Of a stretch of 64,000 bases of DNA, positions 17,699-26,329 are shown piece after piece. Source of the DNA: Arthrobacter sp. DWC3 (GTDB taxonomy: Bacteria > Actinomycetota > Actinomycetes > Actinomycetales > Micrococcaceae). The position numbers and the translations under genes were made by a program. The stretch covers positions 35,682 through 99,681 of the forward strand of contig NZ_PJIP01000014.1 of assembly GCF_002929375.1 (NCBI RefSeq), in the 5' to 3' direction. The notes under the pieces were generated by a model. That model ran no database searches. It was given only the letters and a program-made list of their open reading frames with translations, and was not told the origin of the DNA. Every line of letters starts with the position of its first letter. Within the stretch, counting starts at the first letter, position 1.

Positions 17699-19230
17699 TA
17701 GAGGGCCTTCCTGACGTCGGAGGAGATGGTGGCCAGGTGCTCTGGCACGAGCCCGAGTCCGAGGTTGAAGGAGAATGCGGCGTCGTCGTTGTAGTCGCAG
17801 GACCGCATGCGGATCTGGATGCTGGTAGCCGCATTGCGCATGATCTTCGCTTCCACCGCCTTCAGCTGCTCCGGGCTCTCGACCGTCGCGGTGACACCGA
17901 TGGCGAAGCGCACCAGTGCGGCCCCTTCTGCTTGTTCCCGCTCGGCCTTGCGTGCCTTCTCGAGGGCGATGATCTGCGAGCTGGTCGGACGGCGACCCTT
18001 CTGGTTCGTGGCGAACTGCGCATTGGTGAGCGCCTGCGCGACCTGCTGCGCGGACTTCTCCGGCGGTTGAGGACGGTAGAACACGGTGACGCGTTTCTGC
18101 AGCATGCTCGCATCGAAGCCCAGTAGGGCCACCAAGGCGTTCTCGCGGAACGTCCCGGCCGGCGGTCGGAACATCTGCCACGACTTGCTCGTAACCCCGG
18201 CGTGGTCGTACCGGCCCGGGTATCCGATGGTCCGGGCGGCGGAGGGGCCGACTTCGTGCCAGCCCAGGCCGGTTCCGTCGCCGGAGAGGCGGGCGCGTTC
18301 GACGGCGGCCGCGGCGCGCGGGTTGAACGCGACGTAGGTCTGGTCGGTGAGGTCAGCGGCCCGCATGAGTGACACGCTGCCCGCGCCGACGTCTTCGAGT
18401 TCTTCCTTGAATCCCTGCAGGAGCGACTTCACATCGGCCACCAGCTCCTCGGCGGAGCGTTCCGGTGCCCTGTCCCCGTCATTGGCCTTGCCGCTGAACG
18501 TTAGCGCCACCCACTGCTCGAGTTTGGGCACGTCGAGGTTGAGGTCGTTCACCACGTCATCCATTACCTGACGGGCGAACGCGGGCACCTCGTGGGAGCC
18601 TGCCTGCTGCCGTGCCACCGCGATAGCGTCCGGCAGGCGTTCACCCGGATCGGTCGTCGACTGAGTCGTCACCGAAATCTGCTCGACCCGTGCGTTGGAA
18701 CCGGCGTCGCGCTGGAACGCGGCCCATGACCCAACGAGCCGATTCACGCGGTCCTGATCCAGCAGGCCCAGCCCCGAGGAGTTGGTGGAGAAGAAGACGG
18801 TTCCTGTCCTCAGTTTCGGGTGCCACAGCATGACACCCTCGTTGCCGAAGAGGTCCTGGAAGTCGATCAGCTCGGTCGCGGCCAGTAGGCCAGGAGCACG
18901 GAACGAACCGTCCGGGATCTGCGAGACGGGCCCAGACTTGTAGACGGTTTTCCCGGCTTTCTTGGCTTTGGCGTGCATGCTGCGCGCCAGCCACCGCTCA
19001 GGCTTGGACCGACCGTGACGGTCCTTCGAGCCGAGGATCGTGGCGGCGATGAACGCGACCAGGGCGATTCCGACGGCCACCCAAATCTGCGAGGCCATGA
19101 TCGCGATGAACACCCCGATTGCGCCCGCGCCCAGAACGACGGTCGAGGCCATCGAGAACCCCATCAGACCCGCCGTCCGGTCTTCTGCGATGTTGCCGTA
19201 TTGCCGGACGATGGTCTGTTCGGTACTCAA
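17698..19230 (-). CDS. SCO6880 family conjugation protein
   Basis: This 510-residue protein starts MSTEQTIVRQYGNIAEDRTAGLMGFSMAST, followed by two adjacent transmembrane helices (about 23-64), then RHGRSKPERWLARS and a long cytoplasmic domain. The N-terminal pair of helices and the downstream NSSGLGLLDQDRVNRLVGSWAAFQRDAGSNARVEQI segment match the SCO6880 family, which precedes VirB4-like ATPases in actinobacterial conjugation operons. It may supply the VirB3 plus VirB4-N-terminal part of the apparatus. It overlaps genes on both sides by 1-4 bases. Confidence 0.87.
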   Translation of the reverse strand: MSTEQTIVRQYGNIAEDRTAGLMGFSMASTVVLGAGAIGVFIAIMASQIWVAVGIALVAFIAATILGSKDRHGRSKPERWLARSMHAKAKKAGKTVYKSGPVSQIPDGSFRAPGLLAATELIDFQDLFGNEGVMLWHPKLRTGTVFFSTNSSGLGLLDQDRVNRLVGSWAAFQRDAGSNARVEQISVTTQSTTDPGERLPDAIAVARQQAGSHEVPAFARQVMDDVVNDLNLDVPKLEQWVALTFSGKANDGDRAPERSAEELVADVKSLLQGFKEELEDVGAGSVSLMRAADLTDQTYVAFNPRAAAAVERARLSGDGTGLGWHEVGPSAARTIGYPGRYDHAGVTSKSWQMFRPPAGTFRENALVALLGFDASMLQKRVTVFYRPQPPEKSAQQVAQALTNAQFATNQKGRRPTSSQIIALEKARKAEREQAEGAALVRFAIGVTATVESPEQLKAVEAKIMRNAATSIQIRMRSCDYNDDAAFSFNLGLGLVPEHLATISSDVRKAL

Positions 19231-20954
19231 CTTTCATCCCCACTTTCCACTGCGCGTTCCATGTCTTTTGCTGCTTCCCGTAGCGCGTACTCGATGCGTT
19301 GTTGGCTCTGGGCCGACTTATCCGCCCCGGATGGCGCACCGGCTCGGAAACCCTCAGCCGTCGGTGAGGTCACGGGTGCGGCCCCGGGAGCTTCCGTTGG
19401 AGGCTTGTCACCTGATGCCGCGGGCTCTGCCCCGCTTGGCCCTCCAGCTGACGAGCTGCCGTCACCGGTACCGGATGGTGCTTCCGAAGGTGCGCCGGTC
19501 CGTTCGGCCTGAGGCTGTGCGCCCGTTGAGCCGTTTGAACCACCAGGCGCGCTGTTTCCGCCTGCACCAGTACCGGCATCACCGACCGGTGACGTCTCTG
19601 CCGCGGATCGTTCCGGGCGTTGCTCTGCGCCCGAAGGACCACCGGAACCTCCCCCGGGACCACCAGCAGTTCCTCCGGATGCTCCGACACCTGAGTCCGA
19701 CGCGGATGCGACGGGCTGTTCTGGCCTCTGCTCTGCCCCGGAAGGGCCGGTACCACCGGTTCCGCCACCGGTGTTACCTGCACCACCAGGGGTCGCAGCA
19801 CCGGTGGCGCCGCTTCCGCCTCCACTGGCTGCGGCAGCACTGCTGCTGGTGCCTGCGGTCGCAGATGTTTCTGCGGCAGTGGCAGCCCCAGTTGCCGTGG
19901 CGCCTCCACCTGTAACGGCTGCTTCCCCGGCCGTTGCTGCGGCTCCGCTACCGGTGACGGCGGCTGCGCCCCCGCCACCACCGCCTGCAGCTGCGGCGCC
20001 GGCTGCAGCGCCGATCCCTCCGGTGAGTGCTCCGATGGCGACGGCACCGCCGACCATTGCCAGGCCGGATGCTCCCATCCCCTGCGGTCCTGCGCTGACG
20101 GCAGGCACGAGGACCTTCGCCAGGGCTGGCATCGCAACGCAGGCGCTGCAGATGATCACGAGACCGGTGATCAGACCGATCGCGGTGTTTCCGAGTTCGT
20201 TGTCTGCGGTGCCGTTGATGCCTTTCAGGAGGGCGAGTCCTGCCCCGTACAGGATTGCTGCGGCAGGCTTGAAGAGGACGACGGCGGCGAGCCAGCCCAC
20301 GGCCTTGTCGAAGGACTTCCGTCCGCGTTCGGTTTGAGACGCGGCCGCGAAGATCGGGAGAACCCCACACAATGCGATCGCCGCACCGTAGGAGAAGATT
20401 ACGATGACCGCGTTGATGATCGCTCCGAGTAGGGCCAGGGGCACGATGAACAGGATGATGCCGGCGAGCTGCATGGTCATCGTGGTTCCTGCGAGGGCTT
20501 CCAAGCCCATCGCGGTTCCGAGCCCGTCTTCCTGCGCGGACCCGGAGATGGTGGTCACCAGCCACGGGGCGAGGACGTCGGTGACGCCGAACAGCAGACC
20601 CACCATCGGAACCGCGATCGCGGTCGTCAGAATGGTGCGCACCATGCCCATGATCAGGTTCTCGGTCGAGGCACGGTCCTGGTCGCGGGCGAGCTTGATG
20701 AGCGCAAACGCGGTCCCGATGACACCGGCCATGCCGACGAAGATCAGCGTCGACTGCTGGATGCGGTCGGTCGCGGATCCTGCACCCATGTCAGGTGCGC
20801 CGATTTTCAACCACCAGGTACCGACGAAGTTGATCATTTCCGTCAGGACCTGCACGACCCAGCTTGCGAGGAACTGGATCAGCTTTTCGATGGCGCTACC
20901 GGCAACGCCTTCAAGGAAGTCTCCGAAAAAGTCCATCAGCTGTCGGGCCCCCAC
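19227..20954 (-). CDS. TrbL/VirB6-like conjugation membrane protein with low-complexity tail
   Basis: This 575-residue protein begins MGARQLMDFFGDFLEGVAGSAIEKLIQFLASW, with an amphipathic segment and about six to seven transmembrane helices in the first 310 residues. The remaining roughly 240 residues are almost only Gly, Ala, Ser, Thr, Pro and Gln, interrupted by three copies of a GAEQRPE-like motif. The helix layout fits TrbL/VirB6 channel proteins. The tail is probably disordered and cytoplasmic or surface-exposed. The start overlaps the next gene's stop (20936-20954). Confidence 0.78.
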   Translation of the reverse strand: MGARQLMDFFGDFLEGVAGSAIEKLIQFLASWVVQVLTEMINFVGTWWLKIGAPDMGAGSATDRIQQSTLIFVGMAGVIGTAFALIKLARDQDRASTENLIMGMVRTILTTAIAVPMVGLLFGVTDVLAPWLVTTISGSAQEDGLGTAMGLEALAGTTMTMQLAGIILFIVPLALLGAIINAVIVIFSYGAAIALCGVLPIFAAASQTERGRKSFDKAVGWLAAVVLFKPAAAILYGAGLALLKGINGTADNELGNTAIGLITGLVIICSACVAMPALAKVLVPAVSAGPQGMGASGLAMVGGAVAIGALTGGIGAAAGAAAAGGGGGGAAAVTGSGAAATAGEAAVTGGGATATGAATAAETSATAGTSSSAAAASGGGSGATGAATPGGAGNTGGGTGGTGPSGAEQRPEQPVASASDSGVGASGGTAGGPGGGSGGPSGAEQRPERSAAETSPVGDAGTGAGGNSAPGGSNGSTGAQPQAERTGAPSEAPSGTGDGSSSAGGPSGAEPAASGDKPPTEAPGAAPVTSPTAEGFRAGAPSGADKSAQSQQRIEYALREAAKDMERAVESGDES

Positions 20955-21751
20955 TGAATGTAGGGCTGGCCCTGATACTGGCTTCCGGAAATCAGTTCGG
21001 TGCCGGAAGCGGGGTCAAGCTTCCAGTCTCCGTCCTCCCACACCAGATCGACCTGGCCGACGATTTTCTGCTCCAGCCCGTTCGGCGGAGTGAGGGTGTA
21101 GACGAGCTGGTAGGAAGCAGCGTTCTCGCTGTACTCGTTCTGTACATAACCAATAAGCGTCGAGAGCGACGCGGCAACGCCGTCACTACCCTCTTCGAGT
21201 CCATCACGGATACGCTGCGCTCTTTCGCCCAACAGCTCGCGGTTCGGTCCCTCTGCTACCGCTACTTCGAGGTCCTCAGCAGCCTCAACGCTCCTCGACG
21301 GATCCAAAGCGACTGCGAACGTCGCGGCCGCCATGAGCGATCCGGCCTCAGTATGTGCGTAGCCAACCCTCAATTCAGAGGGCTGCTTCTGGCATCCACC
21401 GAACTCCGAAAACGGAACCACGCCATACCCGGCTGCTACCCATTCGTCGACTACCGGAGCACTGTCAGCCACAGATACCTCGTCGTTGTCGAGGTCCGCT
21501 TGGCAATCCCATGCGCTGTCCGCGTCCGCGACGGGTCCTGCCGTCGCGGACGCGGATGCTGGGGCAGATGATGGTGCTGTCTGCGTTGCAGCGGTGGTTG
21601 GGTCCGCTGCCGGTTCGTCATTGCTGGGGAAGAGGAATACCCGCAGGCCCCATGCGAGGAGGCCGACCAGCACCAGGGCCAGCAGCATCACTGCGGCGCC
21701 GAACCACTTCGGGCGGGCCTTTGGTTCCTGGGTGGTGTCCTGTGTGCTCAT
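20936..21751 (-). CDS. Single-pass membrane protein of the conjugation operon (VirB8/TcpC-like candidate)
   Basis: I start it at ATG 21751 (MSTQDTTQEPKARPKWFGAA), giving 271 residues, because upstream in-frame codons lack protein character. One transmembrane helix (about 17-40) follows a short cytoplasmic leader. A periplasm-side domain then carries WDCQADLDNDEVSVADSAPVVDEWVAAGYGVVPFSE and a C-terminal beta-rich part (SYQLVYTLTPPNGLEQKIVGQVDLVWEDGDWKL). One helix plus an NTF2-like beta domain is the arrangement of VirB8/TcpC proteins. Sequence identity to those is not obvious, so this is an inference from layout and position. Confidence 0.65.
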   Translation of the reverse strand: MSTQDTTQEPKARPKWFGAAVMLLALVLVGLLAWGLRVFLFPSNDEPAADPTTAATQTAPSSAPASASATAGPVADADSAWDCQADLDNDEVSVADSAPVVDEWVAAGYGVVPFSEFGGCQKQPSELRVGYAHTEAGSLMAAATFAVALDPSRSVEAAEDLEVAVAEGPNRELLGERAQRIRDGLEEGSDGVAASLSTLIGYVQNEYSENAASYQLVYTLTPPNGLEQKIVGQVDLVWEDGDWKLDPASGTELISGSQYQGQPYIQWGPDS

Positions 21752-21791
21752 CGTGTGTCCTTCTCTCGACCAGATGGGTGGGCGTTGTTGC

Positions 21792-22097
21792 TTAGGTGAT
21801 TGCAGTCCACACTGCACCCGAAGCGCCCAGCAGGCAGGCAGCGACCATAGGCCAGATGGGTGCCTCGATCTCGTTGCCCTGCCGGCGGTTCCTGCCGGCG
21901 GAGACGAGGCCGAAGATGAAGAACACGAACAGGACCAGGCCCGCGCCCCACAGGACCCAACCGATAACCTGCGTCAGGCCCTCGGTGCCGGGAGGCTGCG
22001 TCGGGGTGAAGGTCTGAGCTGAGAGCGATCCTTCACGGACCGGAGTGAGCGCGTTGATGGTGGTCAGGGTGTGTGCTGCCAGAGTGTTTCCGAACAT
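21792..22097 (-). CDS. Small two-helix membrane protein (possible VirB2/TrbC-like subunit)
   Basis: I start it at ATG 22097 (MFGNTLAAHTL…), giving 101 residues; AAGGGA lies just upstream. There are two hydrophobic helices (about 41-63 and 80-100) separated by a short basic loop SAGRNRRQGNEI. Size, two helices and operon position recall pilin-like VirB2/TrbC subunits of actinobacterial systems, but no diagnostic motif is visible. It lies between the VirB8-like and ParA-like genes. Confidence 0.65.
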   Translation of the reverse strand: MFGNTLAAHTLTTINALTPVREGSLSAQTFTPTQPPGTEGLTQVIGWVLWGAGLVLFVFFIFGLVSAGRNRRQGNEIEAPIWPMVAACLLGASGAVWTAIT

Positions 22098-22111
22098 GGG
22101 AGTTCCCTTTC

Positions 22112-22720
22112 TCAGTGCCCGGAGCGGGCGATTTTTTCGATTTTCCGGAGCACGCTTTTCAGTCGTGTCCCGGAAGCTTGTGGGGTGACGCCGACCTCGC
22201 GCCACGAGGGTTCATACGGTGCCGTCATGGCCACCGGGAACATCCGTGCGACCCCGCGCGCGAAGTCCAGGGTCGGCTTCGTCAGCCGGTTCTTGGGTCG
22301 GTCATGGACGATCACGAGGCCGACCAGTTCGTAGGGCAGCTGCCCCGAAGCGGACTTACGGGCCAGCTGCTGCGCGGCCTCGAGCGAGGACGCACTGGTC
22401 GAGCAGACCAACAGAGCCCGGCCTGCGTAGGTGGGGCGCCGCTCGGACTCATCGACGACGTTCTCCGAGCACAGGCCCGCAAGGGTACTGGTGCCGACGC
22501 CACCGGAGGCACCGACCAGCCACAGGGTCGCGCTGGTCACGGCCACGGGGGCCGCTGGTTCGGCTTCCTCGACAGGCTCTGCGGCGAGGGTCTGCTGAAC
22601 GTTCCGTGGGCCCCTCAGCGATTCGCGCTGCCCGAGGATCGGGTCATCGTCGATCGGGTCTTCCTGCGGCTCTACCTCCGGCTCGTTGACGAACGGGTTG
22701 CGCTGCGGGGTCACGGTCAC
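22112..22720 (-). CDS. DUF6668-type P-loop protein
   Basis: This 202-residue protein starts with about 60 disordered acidic residues, followed by ATLWLVGASGGVGTSTLAGL, a ParA/MinD-like nucleotide-binding loop. LLVCSTSASSLEAAQQLA and LVGLVIVHDRPKNRL follow. It resembles the small P-loop proteins labelled DUF6668 in conjugation operons. The GTG start overlaps the previous gene's stop. It may act with the larger ParA-like ATPase encoded immediately upstream, for instance in positioning the transfer apparatus; this is inferred. Confidence 0.7.
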   Translation of the reverse strand: MTVTPQRNPFVNEPEVEPQEDPIDDDPILGQRESLRGPRNVQQTLAAEPVEEAEPAAPVAVTSATLWLVGASGGVGTSTLAGLCSENVVDESERRPTYAGRALLVCSTSASSLEAAQQLARKSASGQLPYELVGLVIVHDRPKNRLTKPTLDFARGVARMFPVAMTAPYEPSWREVGVTPQASGTRLKSVLRKIEKIARSGH

Positions 22721-24120
22721 AGTCCCTCCGCGATCTGCGCGGCGGCCCGAAGCCAGGCGCGGCGGGTCTGCGGGAGCATCGAGGAGAACCGGATCCTGCC
22801 CTCGATCAGCGACGGATCGTAGGGCACCGTGACGACCGACTTCACGAACGGACGGAAGGACTCAGCGAGCTCGTTCAGCTTCGCCGGCCCGTGGGACGGG
22901 GTGCAGCCCAGGACGATCACCACTGCGCGGTCCGCCAGTGACTGCGCGTGCTCGTTGCCCGCCCGCAGGGCGCTGAGAACCCGGGACGCGCCTTCGGCGG
23001 CGTCGTCGACGGACTTGACCGGGATGACGACATGGTCAGAATGCCCGATCATCGCCTCCCAGTTGTCCCCGCGCTCGGTGTTGCCCGAGTCCATGAGGAT
23101 CAGCCGGTAATACTTCGCGGCCACGGAGTAGAGGCGGTGGACCTCGTCGCCGGTGACCTCGTGCCGCTTCTTCGCACCCGATCGGTCATCGGAGCGAAGT
23201 ACGTCGTACTGGTCCGAGGGCTGGTGGTGGACGTAGGACGCCAGATCCCCAGCCCGCGCGCCGGCGGTCATGAAGTAGTCCGTCTGCTCGAGAAGGTCGA
23301 TTACTGTCGCCTCATGGCCGGCGTCGAAGGTCCGCCAGCCCAGCGAGCCGAGCGAGTTGTTGTTGTCCCACGCCAGGACACCGGAGCCGCCGAGGCGGGC
23401 GAACACAGCGGACAGGCAAATCACCGTCGGCGTCTTACCTGCCCCTCCCTTGGGGTTCAGGACCGTGAGCGTACGGGGCCCAGCCCAGTGCTGGGAGACG
23501 GTCTTCTCATCCCTGCGCTGCTCCAGCTCAGTCGGTGAGGCCGAAAGCTTCAACCCGAACTGATTCAGCAGGCCACGAAAACCCACCTGTGCCGGCGCGT
23601 CGGCGTCCGGCCGGTCGACGAACGACGGCATCGCCGTCCTGCGGGTCGGCAGCGGCTCCACAGTCTCTACCGGGACCACTGCCGATACGACAGCTGATGA
23701 AGCGACGGTTTCCGCTGTCGTTGCTTCCGTGGCCACGGAAGCCTCAACGGGAGCGGGAACAGGAGCGGCAACAGGTGCTGCTTCCACTGTGGCCGCCGGT
23801 ACGGTCGGCTGTTCTGGCGTGACCGGGGACGCTGCAGGTTCGACCGCTTCGGAGGACTGGGCTGGCCCGCTTTCCGTCGGGTCACTGTCGGCGTCCTGCT
23901 CGATGACGGCGCCGTCGGTCTGAACGAGGATCGTGCGGGAGCCGGACGGGTCCTCGATGTGCAGTTCGGTGGCGGTGCTCGTCTCGGCCGCGAGGTCGAT
24001 CGCGGTGCTCATGACGGAGCGGCGGGCGTCCATGACCGATGGATAGGGGGCGGTGGTTTTCTCGCCTCCCAGATCAAGCTCGAGGGTGCCGGCCGGGTCG
24101 ATGACAGCGGTCATTCTCAT
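22717..24120 (-). CDS. ParA/MinD-like ATPase of the conjugation operon
   Basis: This 467-residue protein has about 210 N-terminal residues that are variable and rich in Ala, Val, Glu and Thr. A ParA/MinD-like domain follows, with the deviant Walker A NPKGGAGKTPT (about residue 229), LAWDNNNSLGSLGWRTF and LILMDSGNTERGDNW. The signature Lys at the start of the loop is present, but the last residues read KTPT instead of KTTT. Because a separate true partition ParA is encoded at 32706-33365, this copy probably serves the conjugation machinery rather than plasmid partition. Confidence 0.82.
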   Translation of the reverse strand: MRMTAVIDPAGTLELDLGGEKTTAPYPSVMDARRSVMSTAIDLAAETSTATELHIEDPSGSRTILVQTDGAVIEQDADSDPTESGPAQSSEAVEPAASPVTPEQPTVPAATVEAAPVAAPVPAPVEASVATEATTAETVASSAVVSAVVPVETVEPLPTRRTAMPSFVDRPDADAPAQVGFRGLLNQFGLKLSASPTELEQRRDEKTVSQHWAGPRTLTVLNPKGGAGKTPTVICLSAVFARLGGSGVLAWDNNNSLGSLGWRTFDAGHEATVIDLLEQTDYFMTAGARAGDLASYVHHQPSDQYDVLRSDDRSGAKKRHEVTGDEVHRLYSVAAKYYRLILMDSGNTERGDNWEAMIGHSDHVVIPVKSVDDAAEGASRVLSALRAGNEHAQSLADRAVVIVLGCTPSHGPAKLNELAESFRPFVKSVVTVPYDPSLIEGRIRFSSMLPQTRRAWLRAAAQIAEGL

Positions 24121-25682
24121 CAGGGGTTCTCCTTCGGGGAAGCAGTCGAGGTGGGGCTCGCAGTAGAAATTGGGGTAGAAGTCGGGGTAGGTGTTGCTGT
24201 GGGTCGGGGTGCGACCTGCGTCAGCGCATACAGCAAGCCGGTAGAGGATCCGTAGGCTCGGGTGATTGCCTTGCCGTCGTCGGTGATGACGTCGGGGATC
24301 GCTGCCCGGGCGGCGTCGGTCGTGGCTTCGGTGACGCCCTGCGCATTAATCCGCAGCTGCTCGGTATTGGTGGTGACCCAGGCGTAACCAGCGGCGAGCT
24401 TTCCGGCTCCGGGCAGGCGGTGGGCCTGCTTCGCGTCGACGTCGACCAGGACCGTGCCGGCCATCAGCAGGCCGTTTTCCCGGTCCACCTGGATACCGGA
24501 GGTGGGGACGTCGGTTCCTTCGACGTCGACAATGCCGACCTGCGTCGCTTCCGTCGCATCGGCGGCCTCTCCAAGGGCATAGAAGCCGATGGTGGTGGTG
24601 TCGTCGGTCTTCCATGCCGCGACGACCGTCCCGTTCACGGATCCGAGGACCGTGACCAGTTCCGCCCCTGCCGACGGCGCAGGCAGCTTCGCCGGGGCGG
24701 GCAGGGCTGCCGAGTCCTGCGTCACGCGCCAGATCCGTCCGGAGCGCGTGTCCGCTGCTACCAGGTCGTCTCCGAGGGCTTCGATGGGTTCCGCGGCCGC
24801 CGGGACCACCCGCGCCGCTGTACTGCCGTCGGCTGCGACGATCAGTGTCCGCTTGTTCGGTAGGTCCACCCGAGGAGCCGTACCGCCGTCCAGGACGATC
24901 GTTCCGTCCTTGGGGACGTCGACGCGGATCGGGTCCGCCCCGTCGCCGAACAGCACCAGCTCGCGGGCGGCTGCGGCCGCGACCCTGGACTGCCCATCGA
25001 GGGTGAACACCGCCAGCTGCTCGACCGTGAACGGAGCGGTGCGCGTCCACCGCTCCACACCCGTCCGAGGGTCATGGCCGATCAGCTTCGAGCTATCCAC
25101 GCTCACCGGCTGCCCCGAGGGGTCCAGAATCGCCCGAACGGTCGAGCCGGTCATCGGCGTCGTCCAGTCACCGTAGGTATCCCACCCGGCAGGAGCCGGG
25201 ACCGGCAGCTGCGCAGGAGGCGGCGTGAAGACCGTCGCTACCGGCTCGGCCGTGCTGTTCTGCAGCGTGTAGAAGGCACTGAAACCGACCGTGACCGCCA
25301 GAACGCCCGCGCTCCCCCACAGCACAGCCTTCCGGCGCGCAGGAATACGACGGCGTGCAGTCTTTGACCCAGTACGGGCAACACCAGCACCTGTGCCGCC
25401 GGCAGTGCCGGTGGAGGTGGTGTCTTCACGTTCCTCGAGCGTGCCCAGCTCGGCGTCCACGACCATCTCGTAGACCTCGCCGTCCTCGGTGAGTCCCTGC
25501 ACCCGGCACGCAGCCAGACCCAACCGGCGGCACGCTTCCGCTGCTGCGTCCGCGGCTACGTCGGCTGCGGACGTGTCATCGAGCACCGGGTAGGTGAGGA
25601 CGTCGCCGTTCGCGTCCGCGATGATTTCGCCCTCCCCGATGGTGAGGCGGATGACGGGCCAGGAATGCACTGCCGGAGTCAC
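24120..25682 (-). CDS. Single-pass membrane protein with beta-propeller-like exterior, conjugation operon
   Basis: I start it at GTG 25682, which overlaps the lipoprotein gene's stop (GTGA), giving 520 residues; the open frame upstream is shadow. An N-terminal cytoplasmic domain of about 100 residues contains IRLTIGEGEIIADANGDVLTYPV. A basic stretch ARRRIPARRK and one helix (about 114-134) follow. The remainder has repeated 'VVAADTRSGRIWRVTQD'-like strands resembling a PQQ/WD beta-propeller. Its role is unknown; it is a regular component of such operons and may form an extracytoplasmic scaffold. Confidence 0.7.
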   Translation of the reverse strand: MTPAVHSWPVIRLTIGEGEIIADANGDVLTYPVLDDTSAADVAADAAAEACRRLGLAACRVQGLTEDGEVYEMVVDAELGTLEEREDTTSTGTAGGTGAGVARTGSKTARRRIPARRKAVLWGSAGVLAVTVGFSAFYTLQNSTAEPVATVFTPPPAQLPVPAPAGWDTYGDWTTPMTGSTVRAILDPSGQPVSVDSSKLIGHDPRTGVERWTRTAPFTVEQLAVFTLDGQSRVAAAAARELVLFGDGADPIRVDVPKDGTIVLDGGTAPRVDLPNKRTLIVAADGSTAARVVPAAAEPIEALGDDLVAADTRSGRIWRVTQDSAALPAPAKLPAPSAGAELVTVLGSVNGTVVAAWKTDDTTTIGFYALGEAADATEATQVGIVDVEGTDVPTSGIQVDRENGLLMAGTVLVDVDAKQAHRLPGAGKLAAGYAWVTTNTEQLRINAQGVTEATTDAARAAIPDVITDDGKAITRAYGSSTGLLYALTQVAPRPTATPTPTSTPISTASPTSTASPKENP

Positions 25683-26329
25683 TTGCCCTCCCCCGTCTTC
25701 CAACCGGGCATCGCAGTGGTCATATCGCGGGTCTGGTGCCCGACGACGTCCCACTGGCCGTCCGTCTTCTCGAGGTACACGGTCACCTGCCGGTGACCGC
25801 CGCCGTCCAGCGGCGTCTCGTCACGGGCTACCCAGCGCCACGTCACGTCGAGGATCCGAATCGCCTTGTCAGCGGCGACGTCCTGCGCGGCGTCACCGAT
25901 CGCCGGGACCACCCGGGGCACGCTGTAGGCGCCGTGATCGGCTGGTTCCAACCATTCGCCGTTGCTCGCGTTGCGCTCAGGCTCGACCTGGTTTGCCGCC
26001 CACTCCTCGCTCATCAGCGGAATGGCGCGCACCGCGGCCGCCGTCTCGGTGCGGTCCACCTCCGTGTCCCACGAATGCAACATGAGAGCCGCGACCCGAG
26101 CGGTCGAGTCGACGTCGGACCGGTCGGCATCCTCCGGGGATGCGAACGTGTTCCCGCCCAGGATCTCCTCGGCAGGGGCCGAGGTGTAGGAGCCTTCGTA
26201 GATCTCCGTGAGAGCCGAAATCGGGGCCACGTCCTCCGATGCCGCGTCGGCGGTGCAGCTGGTCAGGGCCATCATCGAGACCGCCAGAGCGGCGGCCCGG
26301 TACAGATTGGTGTGTGAGCGACGGGTCAT
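25679..26329 (-). CDS. Conjugation-operon lipoprotein
   Basis: I start it at ATG 26329 (MTRRSHTNLYRAAALAVSMM), which overlaps the stop of the next gene (ATGA), giving 216 residues. The signal peptide ends in the lipobox ALTSC, so it is probably a lipid-anchored surface protein. The mature part ends in DVTWRWVARDETPLDGGGHRQVTVYLEKTDGQWDVVGHQT, a beta-rich segment that recalls the NTF2-like fold. The function is unknown; it lies between the propeller-like protein and the cell-wall hydrolase. Confidence 0.75.
   Translation of the reverse strand: MTRRSHTNLYRAAALAVSMMALTSCTADAASEDVAPISALTEIYEGSYTSAPAEEILGGNTFASPEDADRSDVDSTARVAALMLHSWDTEVDRTETAAAVRAIPLMSEEWAANQVEPERNASNGEWLEPADHGAYSVPRVVPAIGDAAQDVAADKAIRILDVTWRWVARDETPLDGGGHRQVTVYLEKTDGQWDVVGHQTRDMTTAMPGWKTGEGK

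Noticed and set aside
17699-18181. Extended N-terminus of the VirB4-like ORF
   Set aside because: The extension overlaps the SCO6880 gene in another frame and is Arg-rich; ATG 17698 is at the coupled junction.
24120-25682. Reading the propeller-like protein as a sensor kinase or FHA protein
   Set aside because: No kinase or FHA motifs are visible; the exterior repeats fit a beta-propeller better.
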